A stretch of DNA of 64,000 nucleotides from an uncultured Chryseobacterium sp. (GCA_913776245.1 CAJYLO010000007.1:124001-188000); one strand, 5' to 3'; positions 24,043-32,558 are shown, numbered from the stretch's first letter. Made by a program: numbers and translations. The notes: generated from the sequence alone by a model not told the origin.

Positions 24043-25189
24043 CCAGCCAACTGGTCTTGTAAGTCGGATCTTCCACTTTAATCGCTTCCTCTGTCAGCTT
24101 CAAAGGCCGAAACGGATCCACCATCACGGCATATTCATCCGTGAATTTTTTACCGATGCTTCGTTCCATTGCGCCGGGATGCGGACCGTGAACAATACCG
24201 CCGGGATGGAGTGAAAAATCCATCAGATCTACGTGATTTCTGCTCATAAAATCGCCTTCCGTGTAAAACAAAACCTCATCTGAATCGATGTTGGAATGAT
24301 TATAAGGCGCAGGAATCGCCTGCGGATGATAATCGTACATCCTTGCGCAAAACGAGCAAACCACAAAATTGTGGGCTTCAAAATTCTGATGCACCGGAGG
24401 CGGCTGATGAACTCTGCCTGTAATGGGTTCAAAGTTTTTGATATTGAATTTGTAAGGATAAAAATAGCCGTCCCAGCCAACAACATCAAAGGGATGTGTT
24501 GCATAGATAAAATCCGTGATTTGATTTTCTTTTTTGACTTTGATGAGGAAATCGCCTTTCTCATTTTTCGGATCTACAAACGTGGGCGGAACAATATCCC
24601 GTTCACAAAACGGCGAATGTTCCAGCAATTGCCCGAACTCATTCCGGTAACGCTTAGGTGTGTAAATCGGCGAATGTGCTTCTATAAAAAAGAAAACGTT
24701 ATTTTCCGTTTCTAATTCCAACTGGTAAATGGTTCCTCTTGGAATGATGAGATAATCTCCAACAGAGAAATCGATGTTTCCGAGCATTGTTTTCAGGACA
24801 CCTTTTCCTTCGTGCACAAAAAGGAGTTCGTCACATTCAGCATTTTTATAGTAATAATCCGTAGATTTTCTAGGTTTTGCCAAACCCATTTTGAGGTCGT
24901 TGTTAAGCATCAGGACTTTCCGGCTTTCCAAAAAATCATCCTCAGCGGTCACTTTTGCACCTTTTATCATTCTCGGCGTTACATTTTTTTCCACCGCAAT
25001 TTTGGGTGTTACGTCTTTTACATTCCCAATTGATTTGATCTGAGTCGGGCGATGTGTATGATAAAGCAACGATGCAATCCCGTGAAAACCCTCTGTTCCA
25101 AAGAGTTGCTCGTAATAAAACTGGTCATCTTCTGATTTGAAAATCGTATGTCTTTTTTGAGGAACTTTCCCCAGCTGAACGTATCTCAT
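24038..25189 (-). CDS. hmgA: Homogentisate 1,2-dioxygenase
   Basis: The 383-residue cupin-type iron dioxygenase opens the ring of homogentisate to maleylacetoacetate, linking hppD to fahA in tyrosine breakdown. Visible blocks are LIIPRGTIYQLELE with the cupin strand, GWDGYFYPYKFNIKNFEPITGRVHQPPPVHQNFEA, which contains iron-site histidines, and FSLHPGGIVHGPHPGAMERSIG near the end. The start is the ATG at 25187-25189; a longer frame to 25213 would overlap the promoter TACATTTG at 25211-25218 and is rejected. It is separate from hppD-fahA by 3 kb. A maleylacetoacetate isomerase is not seen here. Confidence 0.95.
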   Translation of the reverse strand: MRYVQLGKVPQKRHTIFKSEDDQFYYEQLFGTEGFHGIASLLYHTHRPTQIKSIGNVKDVTPKIAVEKNVTPRMIKGAKVTAEDDFLESRKVLMLNNDLKMGLAKPRKSTDYYYKNAECDELLFVHEGKGVLKTMLGNIDFSVGDYLIIPRGTIYQLELETENNVFFFIEAHSPIYTPKRYRNEFGQLLEHSPFCERDIVPPTFVDPKNEKGDFLIKVKKENQITDFIYATHPFDVVGWDGYFYPYKFNIKNFEPITGRVHQPPPVHQNFEAHNFVVCSFCARMYDYHPQAIPAPYNHSNIDSDEVLFYTEGDFMSRNHVDLMDFSLHPGGIVHGPHPGAMERSIGKKFTDEYAVMVDPFRPLKLTEEAIKVEDPTYKTSWLE

Positions 25190-25210
25190 TTTATTAGATT
25201 TGGCTTTTCT

Positions 25211-25218
25211 CAAATGTA
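25211..25218 (-). promoter_or_regulatory. Promoter element of hmgA
   Basis: On the minus strand TACATTTG matches TAnnTTTG, 21 bases before the chosen ATG; this supports the shorter start. Confidence 0.5.
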
Positions 25219-25242
25219 ATATTTTTTTTGATACTTTTATTT

Positions 25243-25310
25243 TAAACGCAAAGTCCGCAAAGAGTCTTTACTTTTTTGAAAAAAAATTAAGGTTCGCAAA
25301 GGCGCTTCGC
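25243..25310. repeat. Repeat, family D, partial copy 3
   Basis: AAACGCAAAGTCCGCAAAGAG followed by GGTTCGCAAAGGCGCTTCGC: tandem CGCAAAG units of the D family in one orientation only; the opposite arm is missing. Confidence 0.6.
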
Positions 25311-25445
25311 TCAGGAAAAAACTAAATACAAACTTTGTCATTGACTTGGTCGAATCTCCGATTTCCGCAGTAATCTCATTAATATATTTCTCTACGGGAA
25401 TACGATATTGCGATTTTGCTTGAATGTTGTTTCGATGTTAAAACC
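25311..25445. other. Gene-free stretch before a family B element
   Basis: Part of the 467-base gap between hmgA and the Bax inhibitor-like gene. Beyond the flanking repeats I see no coding sequence or hairpin of note. Confidence 0.5.
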
Positions 25446-25570
25446 CTAGCCCTGATGGCAGCGGCATCCTTTTTTTAGCTTGGGAAACCTCACAGGTTTT
25501 TAAAACCTGTGAGGTTTCGTCCGGAAGAAAAAAAGATATAGCGGACAGCAGGTTCCCGGCTCCTGAAAAT
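25446..25570. repeat. Structured intergenic repeat, family B, copy 1, with nested palindrome
   Basis: The ends CTAGCCCTGATGGCAGCGG and GCGGACAGCAGGTTCCCGG followed by CTCCT match the element at 36019-36130, while the middle differs. Between them lie ATCCTTTTTTT and AAAAAAAGATAT, which can pair. A perfect family F palindrome at 25485-25517 sits in the middle. Confidence 0.75.
25485..25517. repeat. Perfect palindrome, family F, nested in family B element
   Basis: Arms AAACCTCACAGGTTTT and AAAACCTGTGAGGTTT, 16 bp each, around one T. It is a relative of 2825-2857. Confidence 0.85.
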
Positions 25571-25626
25571 CGGTGATGCAAAAAAGAATTATGAAATGAT
25601 TAAGATGTATTTTTATTAGAAAATCT

Positions 25627-25634
25627 TATCTTTG
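25627..25634 (+). promoter_or_regulatory. Promoter element for Bax inhibitor-like gene
   Basis: TATCTTTG matches TAnnTTTG, 22 bases before the ATG at 25657. Confidence 0.5.
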
Positions 25635-25656
25635 AGAATAACTAATTTTATAACAA

Positions 25657-26340
25657 ATGAATGATTCATTAATGGTTTCTCAGTTGTCAGAAATCGAAAA
25701 AGCAGAGTTTTACAGGAAGACCTATATGCACGTTGCGGTGGCAATCTTAGCCTTCGGCGCAGTAGAATATCTTTTATTGAAAACCGTGCCGCTGGAAACA
25801 ATCCTGACTATGATTTCCGGAAAATACATCTGGCTTTTGGTTATCGGTGTGTTTTGGTTAGCATCTATGCTGGCGACCAAATTATCGTTTTCAGTTTCAA
25901 GAAATACACAGTATATGGGATTGGGACTATATGTTCTGATAGAAGCCGTGATCTTTCTGCCGATGCTGGGAATTGCAAGTTTGTATGCGCCACAGGTCAT
26001 TACGCAAGCGGCTTTGGTTACACTTTTTATGTTTGCCGGATTGACAGCCACTGTTTTCTTTACCAACAAAGATTTTTCTTTCCTTAGAAATATCATCGTG
26101 ATAGGCGGATTTGTAGCTTTAGGCGTTATTATCGCTGGTGCTGTTTTTGGGTTTAATCTCGGACTTTGGTTTTCTCTGGCTATGGTTGGATTGGCAAGTG
26201 CGAGTATCCTTTACGAAACTTATAACATTAAAAATATCTACAATAAGGAACAATATGTCGGCGCAGCTTTACAGATGTTTGCTTCGATTATGCTTTTGTT
26301 CTGGTATATCCTGAGAATCTTTCTGAGCAGAAGAAATTAA
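25657..26340 (+). CDS. Bax inhibitor-1/YccA (TMBIM) family membrane protein
   Basis: The 227-residue protein has seven predicted membrane helices from about residue 27 on, with the family's ending GAALQMFASIMLLFWYILRIFLSRRN. The middle carries FTNKDFSFLRNIIVIGGFVALG. Members form a calcium-leak-type channel fold (BsYetJ) or modulate FtsH in E. coli (YccA). Which applies here is unknown. It is transcribed alone, with a promoter at 25627 and a terminator at 26363. Confidence 0.88.
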   Translation: MNDSLMVSQLSEIEKAEFYRKTYMHVAVAILAFGAVEYLLLKTVPLETILTMISGKYIWLLVIGVFWLASMLATKLSFSVSRNTQYMGLGLYVLIEAVIFLPMLGIASLYAPQVITQAALVTLFMFAGLTATVFFTNKDFSFLRNIIVIGGFVALGVIIAGAVFGFNLGLWFSLAMVGLASASILYETYNIKNIYNKEQYVGAALQMFASIMLLFWYILRIFLSRRN

Positions 26341-26362
26341 TGCTGATGCATTGTATAATCGG

Positions 26363-26398
26363 AAAAACTCATCAAATTTTTTGGTGAGTTTTTTTTAG
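26363..26398 (+). terminator. Terminator after Bax inhibitor-like gene
   Basis: AAACTCATCAA and TTGGTGAGTTT with a short T loop, then eight T residues. Confidence 0.75.
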
Positions 26399-26448
26399 GC
26401 TGAAAATTTAACTTCAAAAACAAAATTTCAATTTTAAAATAAATTTGT

Positions 26449-26456
26449 TAGCTTTG
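26449..26456 (+). promoter_or_regulatory. Promoter element for TonB-dependent receptor
   Basis: TAGCTTTG matches TAnnTTTG, 18 bases before the ATG at 26475. It lies inside the longer frame that starts at 26445, so that longer start is unlikely. Confidence 0.5.
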
Positions 26457-26474
26457 TCTAACATTTTTGTTTTA

Positions 26475-28514
26475 ATGAGATTATTTGCGTTTTCTTTTTT
26501 AGCTTTATCAAATTGTATGCTTGCTCAGACAGATTCTATCAAAATTGATTCTGGTAAAGTTAATGTCGTTGATTCTATTAAAAGATCTAATGAAATTGAT
26601 GAAGTAACCATTACACAGTTTTCTGTGAAAAAGCTCAACAGTCCTATTTCAATAGATGTCTATTCACAACAATTTTTCAGAAAAAACCCAACGCCCAACG
26701 TTTTTGAATCGATTGCAATGGTGAATGGTGTGAAACCGCAGCTGAATTGTTCAGTTTGTAACACCGGCGATATTCATATCAACGGTTTGGAAGGGGCTTA
26801 TACAATGATTTTAATCGATGGAATGCCCATCGTGAGTTCATTGTCTACAGTTTATGGGCTGAGCGGAATCCCGAACAGTCTGATCGACAGAATCGAAATT
26901 ACAAAAGGTCCTGCTTCATCAATTTATGGCTCGGAAGCGATGGGCGGTGTTATCAATATCATCACAAAAAATGCGTTGCAGGCTCCGGATTTTTCTACGG
27001 ATATAATGACAGGAAATCAAGGCGAAATCAATCTTGATCTTGCGAAAAAAGTGATTGATAACAAGGGTTTTTCGAGTTTATTAAGTCTTAATTATTTCTA
27101 CTTTGGAAACAGGATTGATCAAAATAAAGATAATTTTACCGACACTGCTTTACAACACAGAATCTCTATTTTCAACAAATGGAATTTTAAAAGAAAAGAC
27201 AATCGATTAGCAAGTTTTGCTTTGCGGTTTTTTTATGAAGACCGGTTCGGAGGCGTAATGCAATGGAAAAAGGAACACCGAGGTTCGGATGATGTTTATG
27301 GCGAAAGTATTTACACGAATCGGGTTGAACTGTTTGGGATTTATCAACTCCCGATGAAAGAAAAATTCTTGCTTCAATATTCCTATAATTATCACGATCA
27401 AAATTCTTTCTACGGTAACACGCCATATATGGCAACTCAGAAAGTGCTGTTCCTACAACTGAATTGGGAAAAGCTGATAGGAAACCACAACCTGAAATCG
27501 GGAGCCAGTTACAAATCGAATTTCTACGATGATAATACCCCGGGAACAGCTAATGCTTCCGGAGAAAATCAGCCGATGAAATCACCGATTGCAGGCTTTT
27601 ATCTGGAAGATGAATGGGAAATCAATGAAAAAAACACGTTGCTTTTAGGTTACAGATATGATTATCATAAAGTTCACAAATCGGTGCATTCTCCGAGATT
27701 GGCCTGGAAATTTGAACCCAATCCTTTTCAAACTTTGAGACTGACATTCGGGACCGGATTCCGTGTTGTAAATCTTTTTACGGAAGATCACGCAGCCTTG
27801 ACCGGCTCAAGGGAAGTTGTCATCAAAGAAGATCTGAAACCGGAAAGATCTCTGAATACAAATTTGAGCTATCTGATAAAAATACCCGTTAACAATTATT
27901 TTATCAATGTAGATCTGAATGGATTTTATTCTTATTTCAATAATAAGATCATTGGTGATTTTGATTCGAAGCCGGACAGAATTATTTACGATAATTTATC
28001 CGGGCACGCTATTTCCAGAGGAATTTCGGCTGATATTAGTACGAATTGGACTTTGCCTTTTCAAGTGATGTTTGGCGTGACTTATATGGCTGTCTATTCC
28101 GTGAATGACAATGAAAAAACGCAACAGCTGCACGCCCCGAAATGGAGCGGAACTTACAATTTGACATATCAATTCAAGAAGCAATTTTCGCTGGATTTAA
28201 CAGGACAATTTTACGGACCAATGCGATTGCCAACCGTTCCAAATGATTTCCGACCGGAATATTCGCCTTGGTTTACGCTGATGAATATTCAACTGACTAA
28301 GAAGTTTGACAATGGCTTTGAGATTTACGGTGGAATCAGAAACCTGTTAAATTTCATTCCAAAAAATCCGATTCTTCGTCCGTTTGACCCGTTTGACAAT
28401 CAAATTGATGATGTAATAAATAATCCATACGGTTACACTTTTGATACGACTTATGGTTATGCGCCAATGCAGGGAATCAGAAGTTTTATTGGCATTCGGT
28501 ATCAGATTAGATGA
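26475..28514 (+). CDS. TonB-dependent outer-membrane receptor (BtuB/FepA-like)
   Basis: The 679-residue protein starts with a signal peptide (MRLFAFSFLALSNCMLAQ). A plug domain follows over about residues 35-170, with VNGVKPQLNCSVCNTGDIHINGLEG-type sequence, ILIDGMPIVSSLST and IEITKGPASSIYGSEAMGGVINIIT. Then comes a beta-barrel ending in the aromatic IGIRYQIR. It would import a ligand across the outer membrane using TonB energy. The pair of cysteines in the plug (CSVC) is unusual. A secreted thioredoxin-like gene with WCSVC follows, separated by a family D repeat. The ligand is unknown; metals or cobalamin-type compounds are typical. Confidence 0.9.
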   Translation: MRLFAFSFLALSNCMLAQTDSIKIDSGKVNVVDSIKRSNEIDEVTITQFSVKKLNSPISIDVYSQQFFRKNPTPNVFESIAMVNGVKPQLNCSVCNTGDIHINGLEGAYTMILIDGMPIVSSLSTVYGLSGIPNSLIDRIEITKGPASSIYGSEAMGGVINIITKNALQAPDFSTDIMTGNQGEINLDLAKKVIDNKGFSSLLSLNYFYFGNRIDQNKDNFTDTALQHRISIFNKWNFKRKDNRLASFALRFFYEDRFGGVMQWKKEHRGSDDVYGESIYTNRVELFGIYQLPMKEKFLLQYSYNYHDQNSFYGNTPYMATQKVLFLQLNWEKLIGNHNLKSGASYKSNFYDDNTPGTANASGENQPMKSPIAGFYLEDEWEINEKNTLLLGYRYDYHKVHKSVHSPRLAWKFEPNPFQTLRLTFGTGFRVVNLFTEDHAALTGSREVVIKEDLKPERSLNTNLSYLIKIPVNNYFINVDLNGFYSYFNNKIIGDFDSKPDRIIYDNLSGHAISRGISADISTNWTLPFQVMFGVTYMAVYSVNDNEKTQQLHAPKWSGTYNLTYQFKKQFSLDLTGQFYGPMRLPTVPNDFRPEYSPWFTLMNIQLTKKFDNGFEIYGGIRNLLNFIPKNPILRPFDPFDNQIDDVINNPYGYTFDTTYGYAPMQGIRSFIGIRYQIR

Positions 28515-28517
28515 CAT

Positions 28518-28645
28518 AAACCACAAAAGTCACAAAAGGAAAATTTAGAATAGAAATTATAAAGGCTACAAAGATTTATAAAATCAATTATTTGAACTTT
28601 TGAATAACTGAAAAACAACCAATTCTTTTGTGGCTTTGGTGGTAA
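28518..28645. repeat. Long inverted repeat, family D, copy 4
   Basis: AAACCACAAAAGTCACAAAAG on the left and CTTTTGTGGCTTTGGTGGT on the right, about 85 bases apart, between the receptor and thioredoxin-like genes. Confidence 0.7.
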
Positions 28646-28653
28646 AAAAGCAT

Positions 28654-29106
28654 ATGATAAAAACACTAACTTTCATATTATTGATAACTTTCGTAACTCT
28701 TGATTCTCAGGAATTCAAAACTTATTCATTTCAAAATTTACCTGAGAAATTAGAGAAACCGATTTTGATTTATATGAAAACAACTTGGTGTTCAGTTTGT
28801 AAAATCCAGATGCGCCAGATTGAGAATGATCCGGAATTGAAAAAACTTTTTAATGATAAAGTTTATTTTACCATCTTCGATACAGAAAAATGCAAGGGTA
28901 CAATTAACTTTTTAGGCCAATCTTACCAATACATTCCGAATGGTAATTCCGGTATTCACGAATTGGCATTAGCATTATCAAGAAATCAACAGCCAATATA
29001 TCCAACCTGGATTTTGATGGATTCTGATTTCAAAGTCTTATTTTATCAGCAAGGATTAACGGATAATGCCATATTAAGAATGCAGATAATAAAGCCTTTC
29101 GAGTAA
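28654..29106 (+). CDS. Thioredoxin-like secreted protein
   Basis: The 150-residue protein has a signal peptide (MIKTLTFILLITFVTLDSQ) and a thioredoxin-type active site TTWCSVCKIQMRQIE (about residues 49-63). FDTEKCKGTINFLG and a cis-Pro-like YPTWILMD follow. It would act in the periplasm as a thiol oxidoreductase. It follows the TonB receptor gene, whose plug also carries a CSVC pair, so a functional link (for instance reduction of a receptor disulfide or metal-related ligand) is possible but speculative. The ATG at 28654 is used; the upstream frame runs through repeat sequence. Confidence 0.85.
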   Translation: MIKTLTFILLITFVTLDSQEFKTYSFQNLPEKLEKPILIYMKTTWCSVCKIQMRQIENDPELKKLFNDKVYFTIFDTEKCKGTINFLGQSYQYIPNGNSGIHELALALSRNQQPIYPTWILMDSDFKVLFYQQGLTDNAILRMQIIKPFE

Positions 29107-29125
29107 TTCAAAAGGCTTTTATTTT
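29091..29125 (+). terminator. Terminator overlapping the thioredoxin-like gene end
   Basis: AAAGCCTTT and AAAGGCTTT arms around an 11-base loop, then TATTTT. The left arm lies in the last codons of the gene. Confidence 0.6.
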
Positions 29126-29885
29126 ACAGATTTACGCCGCCGGAAACTTCAATCCTTTGAGCATTGATCCATTTTGCATCATCGGTACAAAGAAAAGCCA
29201 CAACGCCACCTATATCAGAAGGAAGCCCGACTCTTCCCAGAGCCGTAATTCCTGCAATATGCTGATTAACCTGGGCATTATCCCTCACAACGCCGCCTCC
29301 GAAATCAGTTTCAATGGCGCCTGGCGCAACAACGTTGACGTTGATTCCGCGCTTACCAAATTCCTGAGCTTCATATCTCGTCAAAACTTCGACAGCGCCT
29401 TTCAACGCACCATAAGCGCCGTAGCCTAACATTGAAAATCTCGCTAAGCCGGAAGAAATATTAACAATTCCGCCACCGTCATTCATCAGTGCCAGAGATT
29501 TTTGAGTCAGGAAGAAAGGTGCCTTGAACTGGATGTTAACCAATGCGTCAAAATCATTCTCATTCATCTCAGCAATTGGCGCATTGATGCCGATTCCTGC
29601 ATTGTTTACCAGGTAATCGAATTTTTCTGTACCGAATTTTTCTTTCAAAGATGATTTTAACTGGCTGAAAAAAGAATCAAAATTTCCGGAATCAGAAACG
29701 TCTAGTTGAAGGGCCAAAGCTTTTCTGCCTGTTTTTTTGACTTCAGAAACAACAGTCTCTGCCTCCTCTTTTTTGCTGTTATAAGTGATGATAACATCCA
29801 GGCCTTTTTCTGCAATCCGCAAAGCCATTTCTTTTCCCAGGCCACGGCTTCCGCCTGTTATTAATGCAATTTTGTTTTGTGACAT
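29124..29885 (-). CDS. SDR family oxidoreductase (classical, FabG-like)
   Basis: The 253-residue enzyme has TGGSRGLGKEMALRIAEKG (NAD(P) loop, about residues 10-28), LVNNAGIGINAP, the catalytic Ser in NISSGLAR, YGALKGAVEVLT (Tyr-x-x-x-Lys) and the C-terminal WINAQRIEVSGG. The substrate is unknown. A stand-alone AraC protein is encoded just upstream in the same direction. The gap carries a predicted promoter and two identical palindromes 21 bp apart, suggesting direct control of this gene by that regulator. Confidence 0.92.
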   Translation of the reverse strand: MSQNKIALITGGSRGLGKEMALRIAEKGLDVIITYNSKKEEAETVVSEVKKTGRKALALQLDVSDSGNFDSFFSQLKSSLKEKFGTEKFDYLVNNAGIGINAPIAEMNENDFDALVNIQFKAPFFLTQKSLALMNDGGGIVNISSGLARFSMLGYGAYGALKGAVEVLTRYEAQEFGKRGINVNVVAPGAIETDFGGGVVRDNAQVNQHIAGITALGRVGLPSDIGGVVAFLCTDDAKWINAQRIEVSGGVNL

Positions 29886-29904
29886 ACTAATGATTTTTAT
29901 ACCA

Positions 29905-29912
29905 CAAATTTA
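29905..29912 (-). promoter_or_regulatory. Promoter element of the SDR gene
   Basis: On the minus strand TAAATTTG matches TAnnTTTG, 19 bases before the ATG. No good -33 element precedes it, as expected for an activator-dependent promoter. Confidence 0.5.
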
Positions 29913-29935
29913 GAATTAAACCAATAAAAAAAATG

Positions 29936-29972
29936 GTGACAGTGTCAGATTAAATAGTGACAGTGTCAGATT
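29936..29972. promoter_or_regulatory. Paired operator, two copies 21 bp apart
   Basis: GTGACAGTGTCAGATT occurs at 29936-29951 and 29957-29972. Each copy contains the palindrome TGACA-G-TGTCA. The 21-bp period puts both on the same DNA face, centred near -44 and -65 from the predicted SDR start point. The second copy encodes the C-terminus of the AraC gene (SDTVTI). Confidence 0.65.
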
Positions 29973-30348
29973 TTCCCAGATGCATTTCACGGTATTGCTT
30001 CGGGGTCATTCCGGAAAACCGTTTGAAAAACTTGGTAAAGTTGGAAGGATCATAAGTCAGCAGTTGAGCAATTTCCGCAATACGCATTTTATTATCTCTA
30101 AGATTTTGCTTAGCGATATCCAGAATTTTATTTTCGAAAAAAGAACAGGGCGAGTGACCGGTCACCAGTTTTATTGTATTACTGAGATGGCGCGGATGAA
30201 TGTGCATCAGCTCGGCAACATCTCTTATTTCATAGATGTTTTCAGACTTTCCGGATAAAACATCAGCCAGATTCTGGTCAATGATTTTCAGAAAATCATT
30301 GGTAATTTCTTTTTGTCTTGCCAATATTTTTTTGGGTATTTCTGCCAT
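29950..30348 (-). CDS. Stand-alone AraC-type DNA-binding protein
   Basis: A 132-residue protein consisting almost only of the AraC double helix-turn-helix: EIRDVAELMHIHPRHLSNTIKLVTGHSPCSFFENKILDIAKQNL, then MRIAEIAQLLTYDPSNFTKFFKRFSGMTPKQYREM. It lacks the sensor domain of full-length relatives, as in SoxS/MarA-like proteins, so activity may be set by expression level. The last residues SDTVTI are encoded by a copy of the operator repeat. It starts 38 bases after the membrane AraC gene in the same direction and precedes the SDR gene by 64 bases. Confidence 0.88.
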   Translation of the reverse strand: MAEIPKKILARQKEITNDFLKIIDQNLADVLSGKSENIYEIRDVAELMHIHPRHLSNTIKLVTGHSPCSFFENKILDIAKQNLRDNKMRIAEIAQLLTYDPSNFTKFFKRFSGMTPKQYREMHLGKSDTVTI

Positions 30349-30386
30349 AGATGGTAATATTGAAAGCTTTGATCAAGATTTTATAC

Positions 30387-31391
30387 TTAGAGCGTAAACT
30401 GGATATTGCCATTTTGCCGGAAAAGATTATCGACATATTCCGATGGTGTTATGTTCTCTATTTGCTTAAAAACCCTGTTAAAGGTAGATTGGTTAGAAAA
30501 GCCGGCTTCCGTATAAATATACATTAGGGTAACTTTTTGAATGTCACTTTCCTGAAGCAGTTCCTTGACATAGTTAACCCGACATTTATTTATATAATGA
30601 CTAAAGTTCTTGTAGCCGCTTATTTTTATTGCTTTTGACAGATATACGTTATTTATTTTCATTATTGTCGAAAGCTGGGAAATGGTAAATTCGGCATTCT
30701 TAAAATGATGTTGTTCCTCAATAACACTTCGGATATTTTCAAAAAGCAAGACGAATTTTTCATCCTTTTTACTAATTGCGACTATGTCCGGAGTCTCTTC
30801 AGTTCCATCTGATAAACCCGGCTTATAAGTATGATACTCTTTTATAACCTCCAGTTTTCTTATCTTATCATTATAAAAAAGTAAAACCGAGATAATATAC
30901 ATATTTTCAAGAAATACAAAAACGTCCGAAATCGTTAACTGTGTCCGGTTTGCATACGTCAATCTGTAATGCGGAGGAACACTCTCCGATAAAAGCATAG
31001 CGGCTACTATGATTAGTAGAATGAAGAAGGTGTATAGATAAAGATATTTTTTTTCCAGGAAAATATATGCACCCAGTGGTAAAGGTACTAAGAACATACA
31101 GGAAACGACAGATGATTCCCATAAACACAATAGCATGAAAAAAACAAATACTGATCCTGAAATCAGAAGCAGATGCACTATGTTTTTGATTTTATAGTTC
31201 TTACGTAAAAGAAGCCAGGTATACCCGAGTAAACAAAAATAGGAAAACGTATAGGCTGCGAAGAGTGTATTATGTAGTAAAAAGTATAAAACTAAAGAGT
31301 ACAGTCCTAAAGTAGCCAGAGTAGAATACACATAGTGTGATATCAGTTTCCTTTTTAATCGTGTTATTTCATCATTATAATCTAATCCCAT
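30387..31391 (-). CDS. Membrane-bound AraC family regulator
   Basis: The 334-residue protein has about six hydrophobic helices in residues 17-185 (for example YVYSTLATLGLYSLVLYFLL and YLYTFFILLIIVAAMLL), then a cytoplasmic linker and an AraC domain. That domain carries FTISQLSTIMKINNVYLSKAI and MYIYTEAGFSNQSTFNRVFKQIENITPSEYV. Regulators tied to the membrane in this way are found in Bacteroidetes; the signal is unknown. It is divergent from a secreted-protein gene at 31658 and upstream of the small AraC-SDR pair. Confidence 0.88.
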   Translation of the reverse strand: MGLDYNDEITRLKRKLISHYVYSTLATLGLYSLVLYFLLHNTLFAAYTFSYFCLLGYTWLLLRKNYKIKNIVHLLLISGSVFVFFMLLCLWESSVVSCMFLVPLPLGAYIFLEKKYLYLYTFFILLIIVAAMLLSESVPPHYRLTYANRTQLTISDVFVFLENMYIISVLLFYNDKIRKLEVIKEYHTYKPGLSDGTEETPDIVAISKKDEKFVLLFENIRSVIEEQHHFKNAEFTISQLSTIMKINNVYLSKAIKISGYKNFSHYINKCRVNYVKELLQESDIQKVTLMYIYTEAGFSNQSTFNRVFKQIENITPSEYVDNLFRQNGNIQFTL

Positions 31392-31509
31392 CGACAGTGT
31401 TTTTTTAAAATTGATTTAAATACTCTGTTCATTTACAAAGATATAACAAAATTTTAAATCAAATATGATAATTGGCTTTATTAAGTACTTTTTGATTTTG
31501 CTACACCGA

Positions 31510-31517
31510 TAACTTTG
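31510..31517 (+). promoter_or_regulatory. Promoter element for the secreted-protein gene
   Basis: TAACTTTG matches TAnnTTTG and is preceded by TTTG-rich sequence at 31490-31500. The predicted leader to the ATG at 31658 is about 135 bases, unusually long for this window. Confidence 0.5.
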
Positions 31518-31657
31518 CAACAATCAAAACCACATAAATGTTATATATGACTTTGGGATTTACTGCAAAAAATTTAAGAATCAGATCTCCTACCGAGAGA
31601 TTGTTCTAATCAAAAACACAAATGATGATTTATAATAGCAAGATAATAGATACTATG

Positions 31658-32515
31658 ATGAACAAATTATTTACAACGACTTTTTTTTTATTTTCAGTAA
31701 TTTTTTATGCCCAGGTGGGGATTAATACACAAGCCCCCAATGCAACATTAGATGTTGTAGGAAAGCCAACCATTACCGATACTCCGGATGGTGTAATTGC
31801 TCCAAGACTGACAGGAGATCAGCTGGCAGCAAAAGATGATGCATATGGCACGGATCAGACAGGAACACTGGTATATGTGACAGAAGCAGTAACTACCGCT
31901 ACAACTAAAACAGCGAATGTCACAAAAACAGGTTATTTTATGTTTGACGGGGCAAAATGGGGCTATGCATTTGGCGGGCCTGCAGAAACTGTAGTGCCTG
32001 GACAGCTGGTTTATTACCATGGTACAATCAGCAATGCAACATCCAGTAACAGCTGGATGAGTTCTTATTTATCGGATCTGCCTTTACTGGACGGTATAAT
32101 AAGACTGGACGGAATATTTAATGCTTCATCAGTACAAGGAAATGGCAGTGTGTCTTTTAATCCAAGGTTAGTAAATACATCTACTACTACCAATCAAAAA
32201 ATATGGGTAGCGGAAATATCCAGTGTAGACAGGTTTAATTTTTCGAATGTGATTATAGGAGCAAACGGCGGATGGATCAATATAGATAATGGCATTTATC
32301 TGAATTATGGAGATAATATGACAACCTCCAGCACAGTGTATGGTACAAAGGGCGGAACTCCCGACAATAACAGCAATGAGGTGGTGGTATTAGATATTAT
32401 ATTAAATAGCAAATGGTTTAGATGTTATTATTTTATTATAGTCGATAATCATAACCAGACCCTCGCGGCTAATTATACGAGAGAAGTTTATTTATCGATT
32501 CAAAGATTATATTGA
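31658..32515 (+). CDS. Secreted protein of unknown function (GINT-x-P-N-ATLDV type)
   Basis: The 285-residue protein starts with a signal peptide (MNKLFTTTFFLFSVIFYAQ) followed by VGINTQAPNATLDVVGKP, a motif common at the mature N-terminus of Flavobacteriia surface proteins. It then has GVIAPRLTGDQLAAK, a short domain of the same family, and a Ser/Thr/Asn-rich, beta-type C-terminal region with no recognisable domain. There is no C-terminal type IX sorting domain that I can see. Upstream in-frame ATGs exist at 31622 and 31655; the one before NKLF gives the best signal peptide. It is divergent from the membrane AraC gene. Confidence 0.8.
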   Translation: MNKLFTTTFFLFSVIFYAQVGINTQAPNATLDVVGKPTITDTPDGVIAPRLTGDQLAAKDDAYGTDQTGTLVYVTEAVTTATTKTANVTKTGYFMFDGAKWGYAFGGPAETVVPGQLVYYHGTISNATSSNSWMSSYLSDLPLLDGIIRLDGIFNASSVQGNGSVSFNPRLVNTSTTTNQKIWVAEISSVDRFNFSNVIIGANGGWINIDNGIYLNYGDNMTTSSTVYGTKGGTPDNNSNEVVVLDIILNSKWFRCYYFIIVDNHNQTLAANYTREVYLSIQRLY

Positions 32516-32516
32516 T

Positions 32517-32558
32517 ATATTGCAAAAAGAGACTACGTTTAGTCTCTTTTTGCAATAT
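32517..32558. terminator. Bidirectional terminator
   Basis: Perfect 19-bp arms (ATATTGCAAAAAGAGACTA and its complement) around CGTT. It is shared by the convergent secreted-protein and Mur ligase genes. Confidence 0.85.
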
